A DNA stretch of 64,000 nucleotides from Adiantum capillus-veneris (taxonomy: Eukaryota; Streptophyta; Polypodiopsida; Polypodiales; Pteridaceae). The DNA lies in contig CM043953.1 in assembly GCA_014529385.2 (NCBI GenBank), forward strand, positions 91,207,842 through 91,271,841. The letters run 5' to 3'. The translations under genes were made by a program, and so were the position numbers. The notes below the pieces were generated by a model. That model had not been told where the DNA came from, ran no database searches, and was given only the letters and a program-made list of their open reading frames with translations. The first letter of the stretch is position 1; every line of letters begins with the position of its first letter. Of this stretch, positions 20,811 through 32,456 are shown one piece after another.

Positions 20811-21711
20811 AGGGATTCATCTCCCAGTCTAATCTGCCTGATCTTACAATCTTAGTAAGCACCGAAATTAGGATTTTATTCATATGCTATGCTTGGCCAT
20901 TTTCCTTAGAATCATAGGGTGCGGATTTGTTATGGATGACCATAAACTCATTAAGTAGATTCTCTATCACCTGGTTGAGGAAGTGTGTCCCTCGATTATT
21001 CACAAGCTCGATAGGAAGCCCATATTGCATGAATATACATTCATACAAGAATGCAATAGCAGTTTGTGAATCGTTCTTCCTAGTGGCTCTAGCTTCTATC
21101 CACTAAGTCAAATAATTTGTGGCCACAATAATGTATTGAGGGTGAGTTTTGTAAGAAAGTGGTTGTATTGAACCAACAAAGTCTATACCCCACTTAATGA
21201 ATGCTCTAGCTCCCATCATTGGTTGCAATGGCATGCTGTCAATTCTAGTCTACATCTTTGCTCTTTGACATGACTCACATCATCTAACAAGTGCTTTTGC
21301 ATTGGCAAATAGAGTTGGCCACCATATACCAGCCATCAGTATTGCTCTAGCCATGGTTTCATGAGAGAAATGCCACTTGCTTATGCAAGATGCCTCATAC
21401 ATGTAGAAGCCTTGCTTCACCATGTACAATCACGTCCTGATTGACCTCATAAGATCAAAATCATGCTCATGTTGGGTACTAATCGTGGTCATTTCCAACT
21501 ACTGCTATCTTAGAAAAATTTCTTAGGAGCCATGCCTTGGAAAAATTCAAATCCAAAACTCCAAAAATGAGGGAGAGACTCCTATCGGTTTCTTGAATTG
21601 GAAAAAAAGGTCAGCCATGCCAAGCATCCGGCCATACTACACATCATTGCACCCATGACAAAAGCGAGCAATAGGCCTGCCTTTGCATCATAAATTAATA
21701 GTCAAAAATCT
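20811..21711 (-). pseudogene. Gypsy integrase relic, different family
   Basis: Read on the minus strand it gives degenerate integrase: WHFSHETMARAI (about 21360), WWPTLFANAKALV and CESCQRAKM (zinc-binding part, about 21250-21320), IKWGIDFVGSIQP (21180), YGLPIELVNNRGTHF (about 21000) and NGQA (about 20920). Several stops interrupt it. It does not belong to the chromovirus family around it. It is bounded by copy 1's LTR on the left and a truncated copy 2 LTR on the right. Confidence 0.75.
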
Positions 21712-23608
21712 ATTGTGAGAGAAAGTGGTCAAGTAACCACCCCCCCTACTTGCATGGCTTACCCCCTCCTTGTAGGGATATGCATTGACTTTTGTTACAC
21801 CTCAAGCCCCTCAACCTTGGACCCAATTCTCACCACAAACTCGGCCCTTAAGCCCCTCAAGCTTGGGCTGGGTTCCCACCTCAAGTACAACCCTAGCATC
21901 TCAAGCATGACAAGCACCTCAAGCATCTCAATTATCAAGCACTTCAAGCATCTCAGTCATCAGGCACGACAAGCACCTCAAGCTTGGGGCGGGTTCCCAC
22001 CTCAAGCACAACCCTAGCTTACCTAAGGTCAAAGGACTTTTAACACTAACCTTGGGAGGTCTTGAATGAAGCTAACCCTAAGGTCTTTTAACACTAGGTT
22101 GGTAATGGGACACTTTTATGTTCTGTGAAGTGACCATTTTCCTTGAATTATGTCAAGAGTTTCAAAATGGATTTTGAGGTGCTATCTATCTAGAAAGTTG
22201 TCTCATGAGCTGAAAAAAACTCCACATTTTTTTGGAATATCAATTCCATCTTTAACCTTGTCCTTGCACAACATTTCACAACCTAAACTGTGTGGAAAAA
22301 CGGGTCCCGTTTCTTGCTTTTTTCAACTTTTTGCAACTATACCACTCTAGAATTCATGTTTATGAAGTCTATAATGCTAGAGAACTATCTTTAGTAGTCC
22401 TCAACATGTCCTGATGCTTCTAGGGAGAAATAAATGTTAAAGTTGTAAGTTATGACCAAATTACAAAAATTGTCAAATCCTATTTTTGAGCCAATTTTAG
22501 CTCTTCTATGATTTTTTTGGTGGCTTTCATGATATCCAAATGCAGTTTTGATTCTCTATGTCGCATATTGTAACATAAAGCTAATATTTCTTGAGTTTTG
22601 GGGCACCTAATACCCTATTTTGCATAGTAGACAACGATGGTTGATTTTTTCAAATATAGAAGAAAACGAAACATTCTAGTATATCAAGTATAGCTTTTTC
22701 AATATTGTTAGTTTCTTGTGACAAGTACATGCATTTTGTAGGTAGTAACCATATCTAGTCATAAGGATCAATTTTGGGTAGATATTGAATAGTTTCTATG
22801 GGATTCTACAACTCATAATGTTGAACCCAGTTTTTTCATGTTTGCTGTATTTAGCACTTCATCTTTGTCCCCAAGATTCCCCTTGGTAAGAGATATAATA
22901 TTCTTTTGACATGCTCCATGGCTCCTTATGAACCTAAAGGACAATAGGGAACTAAGAAAACATGCATATATTATTTGTATTTAGCGTGGCTATAGAAACT
23001 TTGATGATAGGTTTGCAAAATGGTAAAAATTCAACTTTTTTATACCTATTTCTTTTGGGAAAACAAAAAATAGTGAGTGAGAAGCAATCATATGTTCTGA
23101 TCACCAACCCATTGAAGTTAACTAGGGAATTTATCTCAAGTCCTACAAAAATCCCTAATCTTATTTTTATGCAACAAAACGTAAGAAATGACTGTTTTGA
23201 TGAAAATGTATTGGTCCATCAACTTTGGAGGCTTGGGGTGACCAAAAGATGAGAAATTTTACAAGTTTCTTATTTTTTACATGTGTAGTAGTCCTTGAAC
23301 TATAACCTCATGAAAGGATTTTACAAAATGAGTGGATCTACAATGGTTTTGGAGGTTTTTTTCAAAACCCTGAAAGGACACTTTTATGTCCTATTACGTT
23401 ACCAACCTAGTGTTAAGCTCCACTGGTTAACCTTGCTCTTTGACAGACCATATCTCATTTGGACCCCTTACCATTGGCCCCGTGTTGTGATAGATCTGTA
23501 AGCACATGTCTATATTCTAACCCATGTTCTTGTTTATTCTCCCACATTAAATGATCATTTTAATATGAGAAAATCATTTGGGCTGGTTAGATATTAGATT
23601 TTATGACA
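21712..23608 (-). repeat. Truncated 3' LTR of chromovirus copy 2, split by a DNA transposon
   Basis: On the minus strand it starts TGTCATAAAATC at 23608 after the PPT. Its LTR segments 23417-23608 and 21712-22091 match 30020-30206 and about 29635-30013 of the 5' LTR. Leftwards of about 21712 the match stops abruptly. Confidence 0.8.
22092..23412. mobile_element. Non-autonomous DNA transposon with CACTA-like ends
   Basis: 1321 bp with terminal inverted repeats CACTAGGTTGGTAA and TTACCAACCTAGTG, flanked on both sides by TTAA (22088-22091 and 23413-23416). The empty site is visible in the related LTR near 30005-30020 (CTTTTAAGATCC). The CACTA start suggests the En/Spm (CMC) superfamily, but that group normally makes 3-bp duplications; here TTAA, or TTA with the ends shifted by one base, fits. 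A 13-bp motif GGACACTTTTATG recurs near both ends in direct orientation. No transposase is recognised; the AT-rich interior has only a 96-codon ORF of unknown meaning (22962-23252). Confidence 0.8.
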
Positions 23609-24000
23609 TTACCTCTCTCTTGAAATCATAGTCGTCCTCGACTATGAGGTAAAAAAGATAAAGCCTTAGTCATTAGTCAATGTTGCTTAGCGGGTAGAGG
23701 ATCCATTTTTACCCTACGACATCTTTCCAAGATGGATGATTAATCCATTTGGTGCTTGGGAGGCATAGCTGCCGCAAGCATGTCCGCTCTTTATTCCATT
23801 TCATTTTCCCAAGTAGAGTGACAAATTCTACTTGGTGTTTGAGAGATGTCGTCATCACAAACATGATTCTAAGCATGCATACTATTTGAATTTGTGCACA
23901 ATAAAGAGAGAACTAGTCTTATAAGACAAAAACATTGGTCATTTAAAAGAAATTTGTACATTTGCTTACTCTAATGTGGCATTGTAAGCATTAACAAGGT
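23609..24000 (-). other. 3' UTR and PPT of chromovirus copy 2
   Basis: No gene. The minus strand reads GAGAGAGGTAA before the LTR, and the rest matches the 3' UTR of copy 1. Confidence 0.75.
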
Positions 24001-24880
24001 TCATACTATCCTTAAGTTGTATTACTTACATCCATCTAGTATCTTCAAAAGGATAATTTTTGAACTTAATAAGATATCGTGGAATAATCTTACCATGTCG
24101 TAGTACCTTGTCGTCATGCCGGAAGGATAGCTTCAGGTTGTAACACCTCTTCTTGGTCTTTGATTTCAGAAGGGTCTTCAATAATTGGTTCACTTGGTGG
24201 CTCTCCTTTGTAGGGCTTAAGTAGGCTCACATGAAAAGAATTGTGTATGAGCCAATGGTTGGGCAACTTGAGTTGATAATCCATCTCATTGATGGGCTTC
24301 AAGATTTAGAAAGGACCAGATTAGTATCTTTTTGCTAGCTTAGCAAAATACTTCTGATGGCCCGTAGGATTTCTGCCCGTCGTTTCCCTCAATCGAGCCT
24401 TAGGAAACTTAAGTAAGACCCAATCAATTTCTTTGAACGTTAAGGCCCTTTTGTGCTTGTCAGTAGTGCTTGTCAACATCAGCTTTTTGCCTTTGTTGAG
24501 AGATGGATATAGCCTCCTGAGACCTTTCCAAAAATTATTGGTCATTCTAGGATCCATATCTGACACGATGGATGTTGGTAATCCATGGTGTTTGAAAATA
24601 TGTGATATGAAGAGAGTTGCCATTTGGTGTGCCTTAATAGTCTTTTTGACAGGAATAAAGTGTGCTTGCTTGCTGAACCTCTTGACTATTGTCCATATTC
24701 CCGTATTCTCATGGATAGACTTGGGGTATCCAAAGATAAAATCCATGGATATACTCTCCCATGGTGAATTTGGAATAGGCAATGGCTGGAGTAATGCAGG
24801 TTGCTTCCCTCTATCATACTTGGTCTTTTGGCATACTACACATTTTGAAACATACTCTTGTATGTCCACTTTCATGGTAG
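24001..24880 (-). pseudogene. Chromovirus integrase and chromodomain relic with internal deletion, copy 2
   Basis: The minus strand carries CVVCQKTKYDRGKQP (zinc-binding C-x2-C), SISMDFIFGYPKS and SDMDPRMTNNFWKG. It then jumps, in a different frame, into the later segment around 24500-24525. Compared with copy 1 roughly 330 bp are missing, including the HPQTHGQSE block with the catalytic Glu. The C-terminal LIHNSFHVSLLKPY part and a chromodomain remnant (about 24010-24130) remain. Confidence 0.85.
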
Positions 24881-26265
24881 GCCAATAGAAGTATGTTTCT
24901 ACTCCTTGGAGAGTAGGTTAAATGCCTCTATGCCCTGCATAGGGAGGAGCATGAGATTCATACATGACTTTCTCACGAAGGGAGTGGGTGACACATAGTC
25001 TATTTCCATGGAGACAATAACCATCCTGCAAGGTGAATGGTTCCTCTTTCTTCCCCAAAGCAATGGCTAACATTATGTCTCTAAAGTCAGGGTAAGTAGT
25101 ATACTCATCTATCATAGAAGATAGATCATTGTGAGTTGCTATAGACACCGCATTAACTTTTGGTCATCATGAAAGTGCATCGGCCACTTGATTGTGCTTA
25201 CCAGCAATGAGAGCAATATGAAAATTAAATTGCAAAAGAAAAATTTCCCACCTTATTTGTTTGTCGGAAAGCTTTGTTTACGTCATGAAGTATTTGAGAC
25301 TTTGATGGTCTATTCGTAAAATGAATGGAGTCCCCAATAAATAGTGTTTCCATGTGTCTAGGGCATGTAGACCACTAAAAGCTCTTTCTCATAAATGCCT
25401 AAGACCCGTTCATTTGTATTGAGCATTCGGCTCTCATATGCTATGGCATGCCCTTCTTGAAGCAAGACTTCTCCAAGGCAATCACCACAAGCATCACATT
25501 GGACCTCAAATGGCTTTGAGAGATTCGGAAGCATGACGACTGGTTGGGAGGTAAGCTTCTCTTTGATTTTTTCAAAAGATTTTTTCTCCTTAGTAGTCCA
25601 TGAATACTTAATGTTCTCCTCTGTTAAGTCATGTAATGGTCTTGCTATTTGAGAAAAATTAGCTATGAAGCGTTTATAGTATGCACACATACCAATAAAG
25701 CTCCTAAGCTCATGTAGATTCCTTGGATTAGGCCATGCTTCTATTACCTCTAATTTCGATGGATCCATACGGATACCATCTCGAGAGATAATATGACCTA
25801 AGTATTGAATCTCTTGATTGAAAAATTCGCTTATCTTTTGCTTGAGAAAAAGCTTGTTCTCCCTCAATGCTTGAAAAAACACTTGGAGATGTTGCTTGTG
25901 TTTCTCTGAGGACTTGGAGTAGATGATGATATCATCAAAGAACACTCCAGTGAATTTGCGGTAAGGTCTAAAGATTTTATCCATTAATTGATTACACGTG
26001 GCCAATGCATTAGTCAAGCCAAAAGGCATGACTAGATATTCATAAAGACCAAACGTTGTGAGAAACGCGCAGTCTTTAGGATATCTTCATCCACTATCCT
26101 TATCTGATGATAGCCACTTTAAGGTCAATCCTCCTGAAATAGGTAGAGCCTTGTAGCTTATCAAACAGATCTTCTACCCGAGGCATGGGAAATGTGTTTT
26201 TGATATTGATATGGTTTAATGCTCGATAGTCCACACACATATGGTATGTACCATCTTTCTTGCCT
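24881..26265 (-). pseudogene. Chromovirus RT and RNase H relic, copy 2
   Basis: The minus-strand ORF 26029-25358 holds [12 protein letters not shown], the intact catalytic FFDDIIIYSK, YLGHIISRDGIRMD, ELRSFIGMCAYYKRF and the RNase H start FEVQCDACGD. Upstream RT motifs ([18 protein letters not shown] remnants) are frameshifted at 26080-26260. The catalytic box is better kept here than in copy 1. Confidence 0.87.
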
Positions 26266-27000
26266 CATGATCTCCTTTTTTTGAGCTTGGGAAAATCGAT
26301 AAGGAGACTTGTTAGGGGTGAGCTTCCTGGTAGGAGCTCAATTTGATGGTCATCATCCCCTCGTTTTGGAGGGAACTCCATAGGGATATCATCGATTAAC
26401 ACATCTTGGAATCCTTTTAAAAAGTTAGACAAGTAGAACTCTTCTTGATTCCTACCATTTACATTTAATGAAACATTAGGACCTTTTAGGGACTCTTTGA
26501 CAAAAATCATGTACGCAAAAAATTGAGCTCTTCATTGATTTATCAAAAGTAGGTGAATTTACAATTGGTATAGTACAACCAAATTTACTAGCATCTATAT
26601 ACATGTTCTTTCATCTGTAGGTGAAGTAGATTCTCCTTTCAGGGAACTTCATGTTGGCAACCATGCGGTTGAACCATGGTGCCTGTAGGATAGCATCCTC
26701 ATGTTGGAGAGGAGAGATGAAAAATTCTTCTTTGTCTACATAGCTTTGGACATGGAGCCTCAACTTCCCAATCAAGGGAGTAACGAAGGCTCACTGTCCC
26801 TTGAAAGCAGTGTCGACAGTTACAGCATCTCCCATCTTGAAAGCTTGAGTGCCCAACTTGGTGGCCAACTCCGTTGATATAAAGTTGTGAGTAGAGCCCG
26901 GGTCAAACAAGATGAAGGCATCATGCTCCCTTACTTTTCCCCACACATAGGAGAGAGGTGCACCTTTGCAATGAGCTTCGATGGTGGAAACTCTAGGAGT
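26266..27000 (-). pseudogene. Chromovirus protease relic, copy 2
   Basis: The minus strand gives ILFDPGSTHNFIST (about 26895-26935), then the ILxAPWFNRMV segment (about 26670-26710) and the pre-RT DIPMEFPPKRGD (about 26340-26390). Frames are broken between these. Confidence 0.82.
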
Positions 27001-28345
27001 CTCATTGCCAGCATTTCTCTTGGGGCAAGAACGATAGCCATGTCCTTGCTCCCCACACTTAAAACATTTATGGTCGTTGCAAAAAGCTTCAAGCTCTTTA
27101 GGAAAGAGTTTGTTATTACCTTTGTAAACTCCCTTCTCCTTGGACCGATTGTTGTTGTTATTGTTGGAATTGCCTTAGGAAGAATTTTGGGCATTGGTTT
27201 TCCCCTTTGCATCATTTTTTTCTTTGTTTTCCATGGGCTTGACATTCTGTCTAGTCCCTTCTTGGAAATTGATGTACAAAGCAACCATGGTGTGGTGGAT
27301 TACTTCGGTAATAGAACCACACCGTTGGGAGTTGACATACTCGGTCATCTCTTCAGGTAATCCGACACAAAACTGTTGCTTTTGCTCGACAAAGTCTAAC
27401 TTTTGGAAGATAGTAGCCTTGATATGTAAGTCCCAAAACTTCTCCACATATTTGTGAATAGACTCATGGGAGAGAAGCTTTAAACTGCTCCATTCGGTGA
27501 GCACTTTGTCCTTCGCATCTCGCTTGCAAGCAATTGCTTCATGATGCAAACTCGTAGAGTTTTCCATGTCCTTGGGGCTTCACCGTTGCCACGAAGGCTA
27601 GCCCACCATTGACGAGCCAATTTCTGAAAGTGCATAGCTACATGGCATAGCTTGGAGGACTCCGTGAAGCCCTCGTCTACAAAGGCCACGTCAAATTGTT
27701 GGATGAAGGCTAATACTTTGTCGGTGGCACCAAAAGTGCCATCATAGGTGAGAAAAGCGATACACTTTCATGAACTTTTTGAGATTTTGTGACCTTCGCC
27801 ATGTAGGGTATGATTTGCGATGTCCTCCCCTCTTGTATTATCTAGGAGAATAGCCATAGCTTTTGTCACAAGAGGAGGAAGGTGAAGAAGAAGGAGAAGA
27901 GGGTGACCTCTTTCTTGCCCTTTTCTTCCTTTGTTTCCTCTCTTCCCTTTCGGACTGACGAGGAGAAGGACTCTGGGTTGAACCTTTGCTCTTGGAAGGA
28001 GTTGGCGATCATCTAGACCGCCGTCTTCGTGGAGCCACATCTTTAGAGGAACTTGAAGTTTCATTACGTTCTTGCTCTTTGGATTCCTCCTCTTGTATGT
28101 GAGAGAGTCTTCTTTTGGGGGTCTCTTCAAGAGGCCTCCTAAGCTCTCTCTCCTCTTGGAGAGGAAGGGAAATCCCATTAGTGCGAAGTTGTTGAGTAAC
28201 TTTGGCTTGCAAAGCAGGGTTGCCCATAGCTTGCTGCAACCTAGTAACAAGATAATTGACAAACATGGGGGCATCACATTAGCACTTCATGTGCAAAATC
28301 AAAGTTATAAATGTTCATTCTACTCTCTTGGTTATTGTCAGCCAT
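27001..28345 (-). pseudogene. Chromovirus gag relic, copy 2
   Basis: It starts at ATG 28345 (Met-Ala-Asp-Asn-Asn). It contains the Arg/Ser-rich block with APRRRRSR (about 28010), which keeps the Arg codon that is a stop in copy 1. The capsid segment ATIFQKLDFVEQKQQF (about 27380) and a zinc-knuckle region near 27030-27070 follow. It is split into several frames. Confidence 0.83.
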
Positions 28346-28753
28346 GTTAGAAAAATTTTAAGTACTTAGTGTATACTTTGGCAATTCAAAACCTTGGTTG
28401 CTACTCTTAGCCTTTGAAAATTGGCACTTAAGTATCTACACCCACGGATCGAATTGGTTAATTATAGAGAGTAGTTGAGTGAGTCTAATATTGTAGAGTT
28501 ACTGAGGGCTAGCTCCTTTCAGAATTCTTATGGCTCAATAATGGTACAGTCGTAGGCAAGTCTAAAAAGACTCCATTATTAAGACCAAAGCTCTCGAGGT
28601 GTGCACCATACCCGATAGAGTGGGCTCAACAAAATCGATAATAGATCCTAGTCCCACTTACCCTAATATTATTAACAAAATCAACCATTAATAGGCTACT
28701 TAAGGACCTCTCTTCTCAAGCAAGAAAAGAGAAACCAAATGCTTTGATACCAA
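28346..28753 (-). other. Leader and PBS of chromovirus copy 2
   Basis: Untranslated leader; the minus strand reads TGGTATCAAAGC (28741-28752) as PBS next to the LTR end. No gene. Confidence 0.78.
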
Positions 28754-30206
28754 GGTAATGGAAATGGCCTATGAACTTTGAAAGTAGCCGAAATTAGAAG
28801 AAGTACTTTTGTGGAATTAGTTTGTGAGCATAGAGGGTGAACTTAGTTAACTTGGCATGAACAATACTTTTGGAAGAGAGAGAGAGTTTAGAGAACATGA
28901 AAATATTTGAAGACCGGATTTATGTGAAGCTGGTCCCCCCTCCAATTGGCATTTCTATTATAATTTCTCCCATCAAGAGAGACTTGGTACAATCAATCCC
29001 AAGGCCTCAAACACCTTCAAAGGTGGAGAGAGCTAGCGGGGAATGAGGGTAGGGAAGAGGAAGAAGAATCATTCATAGGAGAAAGAAAGAGTTCCTCACT
29101 TATCATCACTCTTCTTGCTAGCATACATGATAGCATAGTAATGAAGATGGCAAGCTTAAGCATTGAAACATGGCTCTTGGTTGGATTTGCGTTCCATAGC
29201 CAAGAGTGTTGGTGTAGGCTCTCAACTTCTCTACTAGCTTAGAGAAGGAGATGGAGATCTTGCACTTTGCACTTCACACAATGAGAGTATGTGTGAGTAT
29301 GTATGGGAGAGTATACCCCGCAAGCATGCCCCCTACTTGCTTTGGTCGACCCCCCTCTTGTAGCACAAACTTGAAGCTTATTGGACCCCTGCAAGCTTGG
29401 ACAATCACATGCAAGATGCATATCAAGCAAGCATGCTATCCTTGGGACAAGTTTCCCCTTCCCCCTTTGAGAGAGAGGACTTGATAAATGCAAAAACAAT
29501 TAATTAAATCTACTTAATTATCATTGGACCCCTTGGGAGGCCAACCAATAGGCTTTGGACACTCCTTGAGGGTAACCTAGCTAGGGGCTTGACATGTGTC
29601 CTACTTGCCTCTTGAGCTAGGGGTGTCCTTTGGGAGAGAGAGTGGTCAAGAAACCCCCCCCCCCCCCCTACTTGCATGGCTCACCCCTTCCTTGTAGGGA
29701 TATGCATTCACTTTTGTGACACCTCAAGCTCCTCAACCTTGGGCCCAGTTCTCACCACAAACTTGGCCCTTAAGCCCCTCAAGCTTGGGTTGGGTTCCCA
29801 CCTCAAGTACAACCCTAGCATCTCAAGCATGCCAAGCACCTCAAGCATCTCAATCATCAAGCACTTCAAGCATCTCAGCCATCAGGCACGGCAACCACCT
29901 CAAGCATGGGCCGGGTTCCCTCCTCAACCGCAACCCTAGGCTACCTAAGGTCAAAGGACTTTTAACACTAAACTTTGGAGGTCTTCAATGAAGCTAACCC
30001 TAAGGTCTTTTAAGATCCATTGGTTAGGCTTGATCTTTGATAGACCATCTCTCATTTAAACCCCTTTACCATTGGCCTCGTGTTGAGATAGATCTGTAAG
30101 CACATGTCTACATTCTAGCCCTTGTTCTCGTTTATTCTCCCACATTAAATGATCAGTTTAATATGAGAAAATCATTTGGGTTGGTTAGATATTAGATTTT
30201 ATGATA
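28754..30206 (-). repeat. 5' LTR of chromovirus copy 2
   Basis: About 1.45 kb. The minus-strand start is TATCATAAAATC (TG mutated to TA) and the end is CCATTACC. It has a C run near 29656-29669 and CAAGC-rich short repeats (29730-29940). ORFs within it are not genes. Confidence 0.8.
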
Positions 30207-31236
30207 TTATGAATACTTAACGTTCTTCTTTGTTAAGTCACGTAATGATCCTGCTATTTGAGAAAACTTTGCTATCAAGCGACTATAGTATGCACACGTA
30301 CAATAAAGCTTCTTAGCTCATGTAGATTCCTTGGATTAGGCCATGCTTTTATTACTTCTAGCTTTGATGGATCCATTCGGATACCATCTTGAGAGATAAT
30401 ATGACCTAAGTATTGAATCTCTTGAAGGAAAAATCCGCTTTTCTTTTGGTTGAGAAAAAGCTTTCCCTCAATGCTTGAAGAATCATTTGGAGATGTTGCT
30501 TGTGTTCCTCCAAGGACTTGGAGTAGATGATGATATTATCTCAGAAAACTTGCGGTAGAGCCTAAATATTTTCTCCATCAAACGATTGAATGTGGCTGGT
30601 GCATTGGTCAAGACAAAATGCATGATTAGATATTCATAAAGACCAAACGTTGTACGAAATGCGGTCTTTAGGATATCTTCATCCACTATCCTTATTTGAT
30701 GATAGCCACTTTTAAGGTCAATCCTACTAAAGTAGGGAGAGCCTTACAGCTTATCAAAATGATAATCTACCCGAGACACGGGAAATGTGTTTTTGATAGT
30801 TATATGGTTTAGTGCCCGATAGTCCACACACAAATGGTATGTACCATCTTTCTTATGCACTAAAAGGACTGGAGAACAAAAGGGAGAGGAACTAGGCCTC
30901 TCACCATCCCTTTGTCTACCAATTCTTGTACTTGCCTCATGATCTCCTCTTATTGAGCTTGGGAAACTCGATAAGGAGGCTTGTTAGGCGGTGAGCTTCC
31001 TGGTAGGAGCTCAATTCGATGGTTAGCATCCCCTCGTTTTGGAGGTAAGTCCATCACGAGGCCTCCTAAGCTCTCTCTCCTCTTGGAGAGGAAGGGAAAT
31101 CCCATAAACGCAAAGTTGTTGAGTAACTTTGGCTCACATAGCTTGCTGCAACCTAGTAACAAGATAAACGACAAACATGGAGGCATCAAAGTCAAAGTTG
31201 TCAATGTTCATTCTACTCTCTTGGTTATTTGTCAGC
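30207..31236 (-). pseudogene. Fused gag-RT remnant, copy 3
   Basis: RT motifs [13 protein letters not shown] and [14 protein letters not shown] are seen in the ORF 30686-30483. Upstream, the ORF 31204-30950 runs from gag sequence (FLSKRRESLGGL) straight into pre-RT sequence (DLPPKRGDANHRIELLPGSS), showing the deletion join. Confidence 0.82.
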
Positions 31237-31578
31237 CATGCTAATTATACTTATGTGTTTACTTAGTGTATTCTTTGGCAATTCAAAACCTTAGTTGCTA
31301 CTCTTCTTTGCCTTTGAAAATAATTGCAAAGGGCTAGCTCCTTTTGGACTTATTATGGCTCAGTAATGGTGAAGCTGTATGCAAGTGTAAAAAGACTCCA
31401 TTACTAAGACCAAAGCTCCTGAGGTGTGCACTATATCCCACATAGTGGGCTCATCAAAACCGATAAGAGATCCCAATCCCACTTACCCTAATATAATTAA
31501 CAGAATGAAACATCAATAGGCTACTTAAGGACCTCTCTTCTTAAGCAAGAAAAGAGAAACCAAATGCTCTGATACCAA

Positions 31579-32252
31579 TGTAATGGAAATGGCATATGAA
31601 CTTTGAGAATAGCGGAATTACGAGAATTAGAGTGAGCATTTTTGTGAGATTACTTTGAGAACATAGAGGCTGAACTTAATTGATGGTAGCAATATAAGCA
31701 TAGTACTTAATTAACTTGGCATGAACAAATACTTTTGCAAGAGAGATTATTAGAGAACATGACAATAGTTGAGGACCGGATTTACTTGTAGCCGGTCCCC
31801 CCTCCAAAAGGCGTTTGTATTATAGATCCTCCATCAAGAGAGACCTGGTACAATGAAATATTTGTGTTCCTTGTGACCTAGGTGATGCAATGAAGATGGA
31901 AATCTTCATGCATCACGAGCATAACATAAACTTTGAAAAAAGCATTAACTATCCCAAGCCTCAGTCTGAAGGCCTCAAACACCTTCGAAGGTGCAGAGAG
32001 CTAGCGGGGAATAAGGGTAGGGAAGAGGAAGAAGAATCATTGATAGAAGAAAGAAATAGTTCCTCACTTATCATCACTCTTCTTGCTTAGCATAGCATAC
32101 TAGCATAGTAATGAAGATGTAAAGCTTAAGAATTGAAGCATGGCTCTTGGTTGGATTTGCATTCTATAGCCAAGAGTGTTGGTGTAGGCTCTCAACTTCT
32201 CAACAAGCTTGGAGATGGAGATGGAGCTCTTGCACTTTGCACTTCACACAAT

Positions 32253-32291
<39 letters not shown>

Positions 32292-32456
32292 AGAGTATAC
32301 CATATGTCATGTTTGGTCCACCCCTCTCTCTCTCACTCTCTCTCTTTTGTATTATTCAATTATATCATTTGGACATGTGTCCTCTTTTTCCTCTTTGAGA
32401 GAAAGAACTTAATTATTTATTTTTATGCATCTAAATTCTCATTGGACCCCTTTAAG
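31579..32456 (-). repeat. Truncated 5' LTR of chromovirus copy 3
   Basis: It begins (plus-strand left end) TGTAATGGAAATGGC and follows the family LTR, with a GT microsatellite at about 32253-32289, until CCCCTTTAAG. There the sequence switches to an unrelated element. Confidence 0.8.

Larger units (their letters stand above)
21712..30206 (-). mobile_element. Ty3/gypsy chromovirus, copy 2
   Basis: Minus-strand element of the same family as copy 1: 5' LTR 28754-30206, PBS, gag from ATG 28345, PR, RT, RNase H, integrase, chromodomain, and a 3' LTR ending at 23608. The 3' LTR is truncated on its left at about 21712 and contains a 1.32-kb DNA transposon. The copy is inactive because of frameshifts, stops and an integrase deletion. 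Its 5' LTR abuts copy 3's pol at 30206/30207, so it probably inserted into copy 3. Confidence 0.87.
30207..32456 (-). mobile_element. Ty3/gypsy chromovirus, copy 3 (internally deleted)
   Basis: Minus-strand relic: RT/RNase H part (30207-30960), a join at about 31056 into the first part of gag (to about 31236), leader, consensus PBS TGGTATCAGAGC (31566-31577), and a 5' LTR from 31579 that breaks off at about 32456. Gag's second half and the protease are gone (about 1.7 kb relative to copy 1). The left side is cut by copy 2's LTR. Confidence 0.83.
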
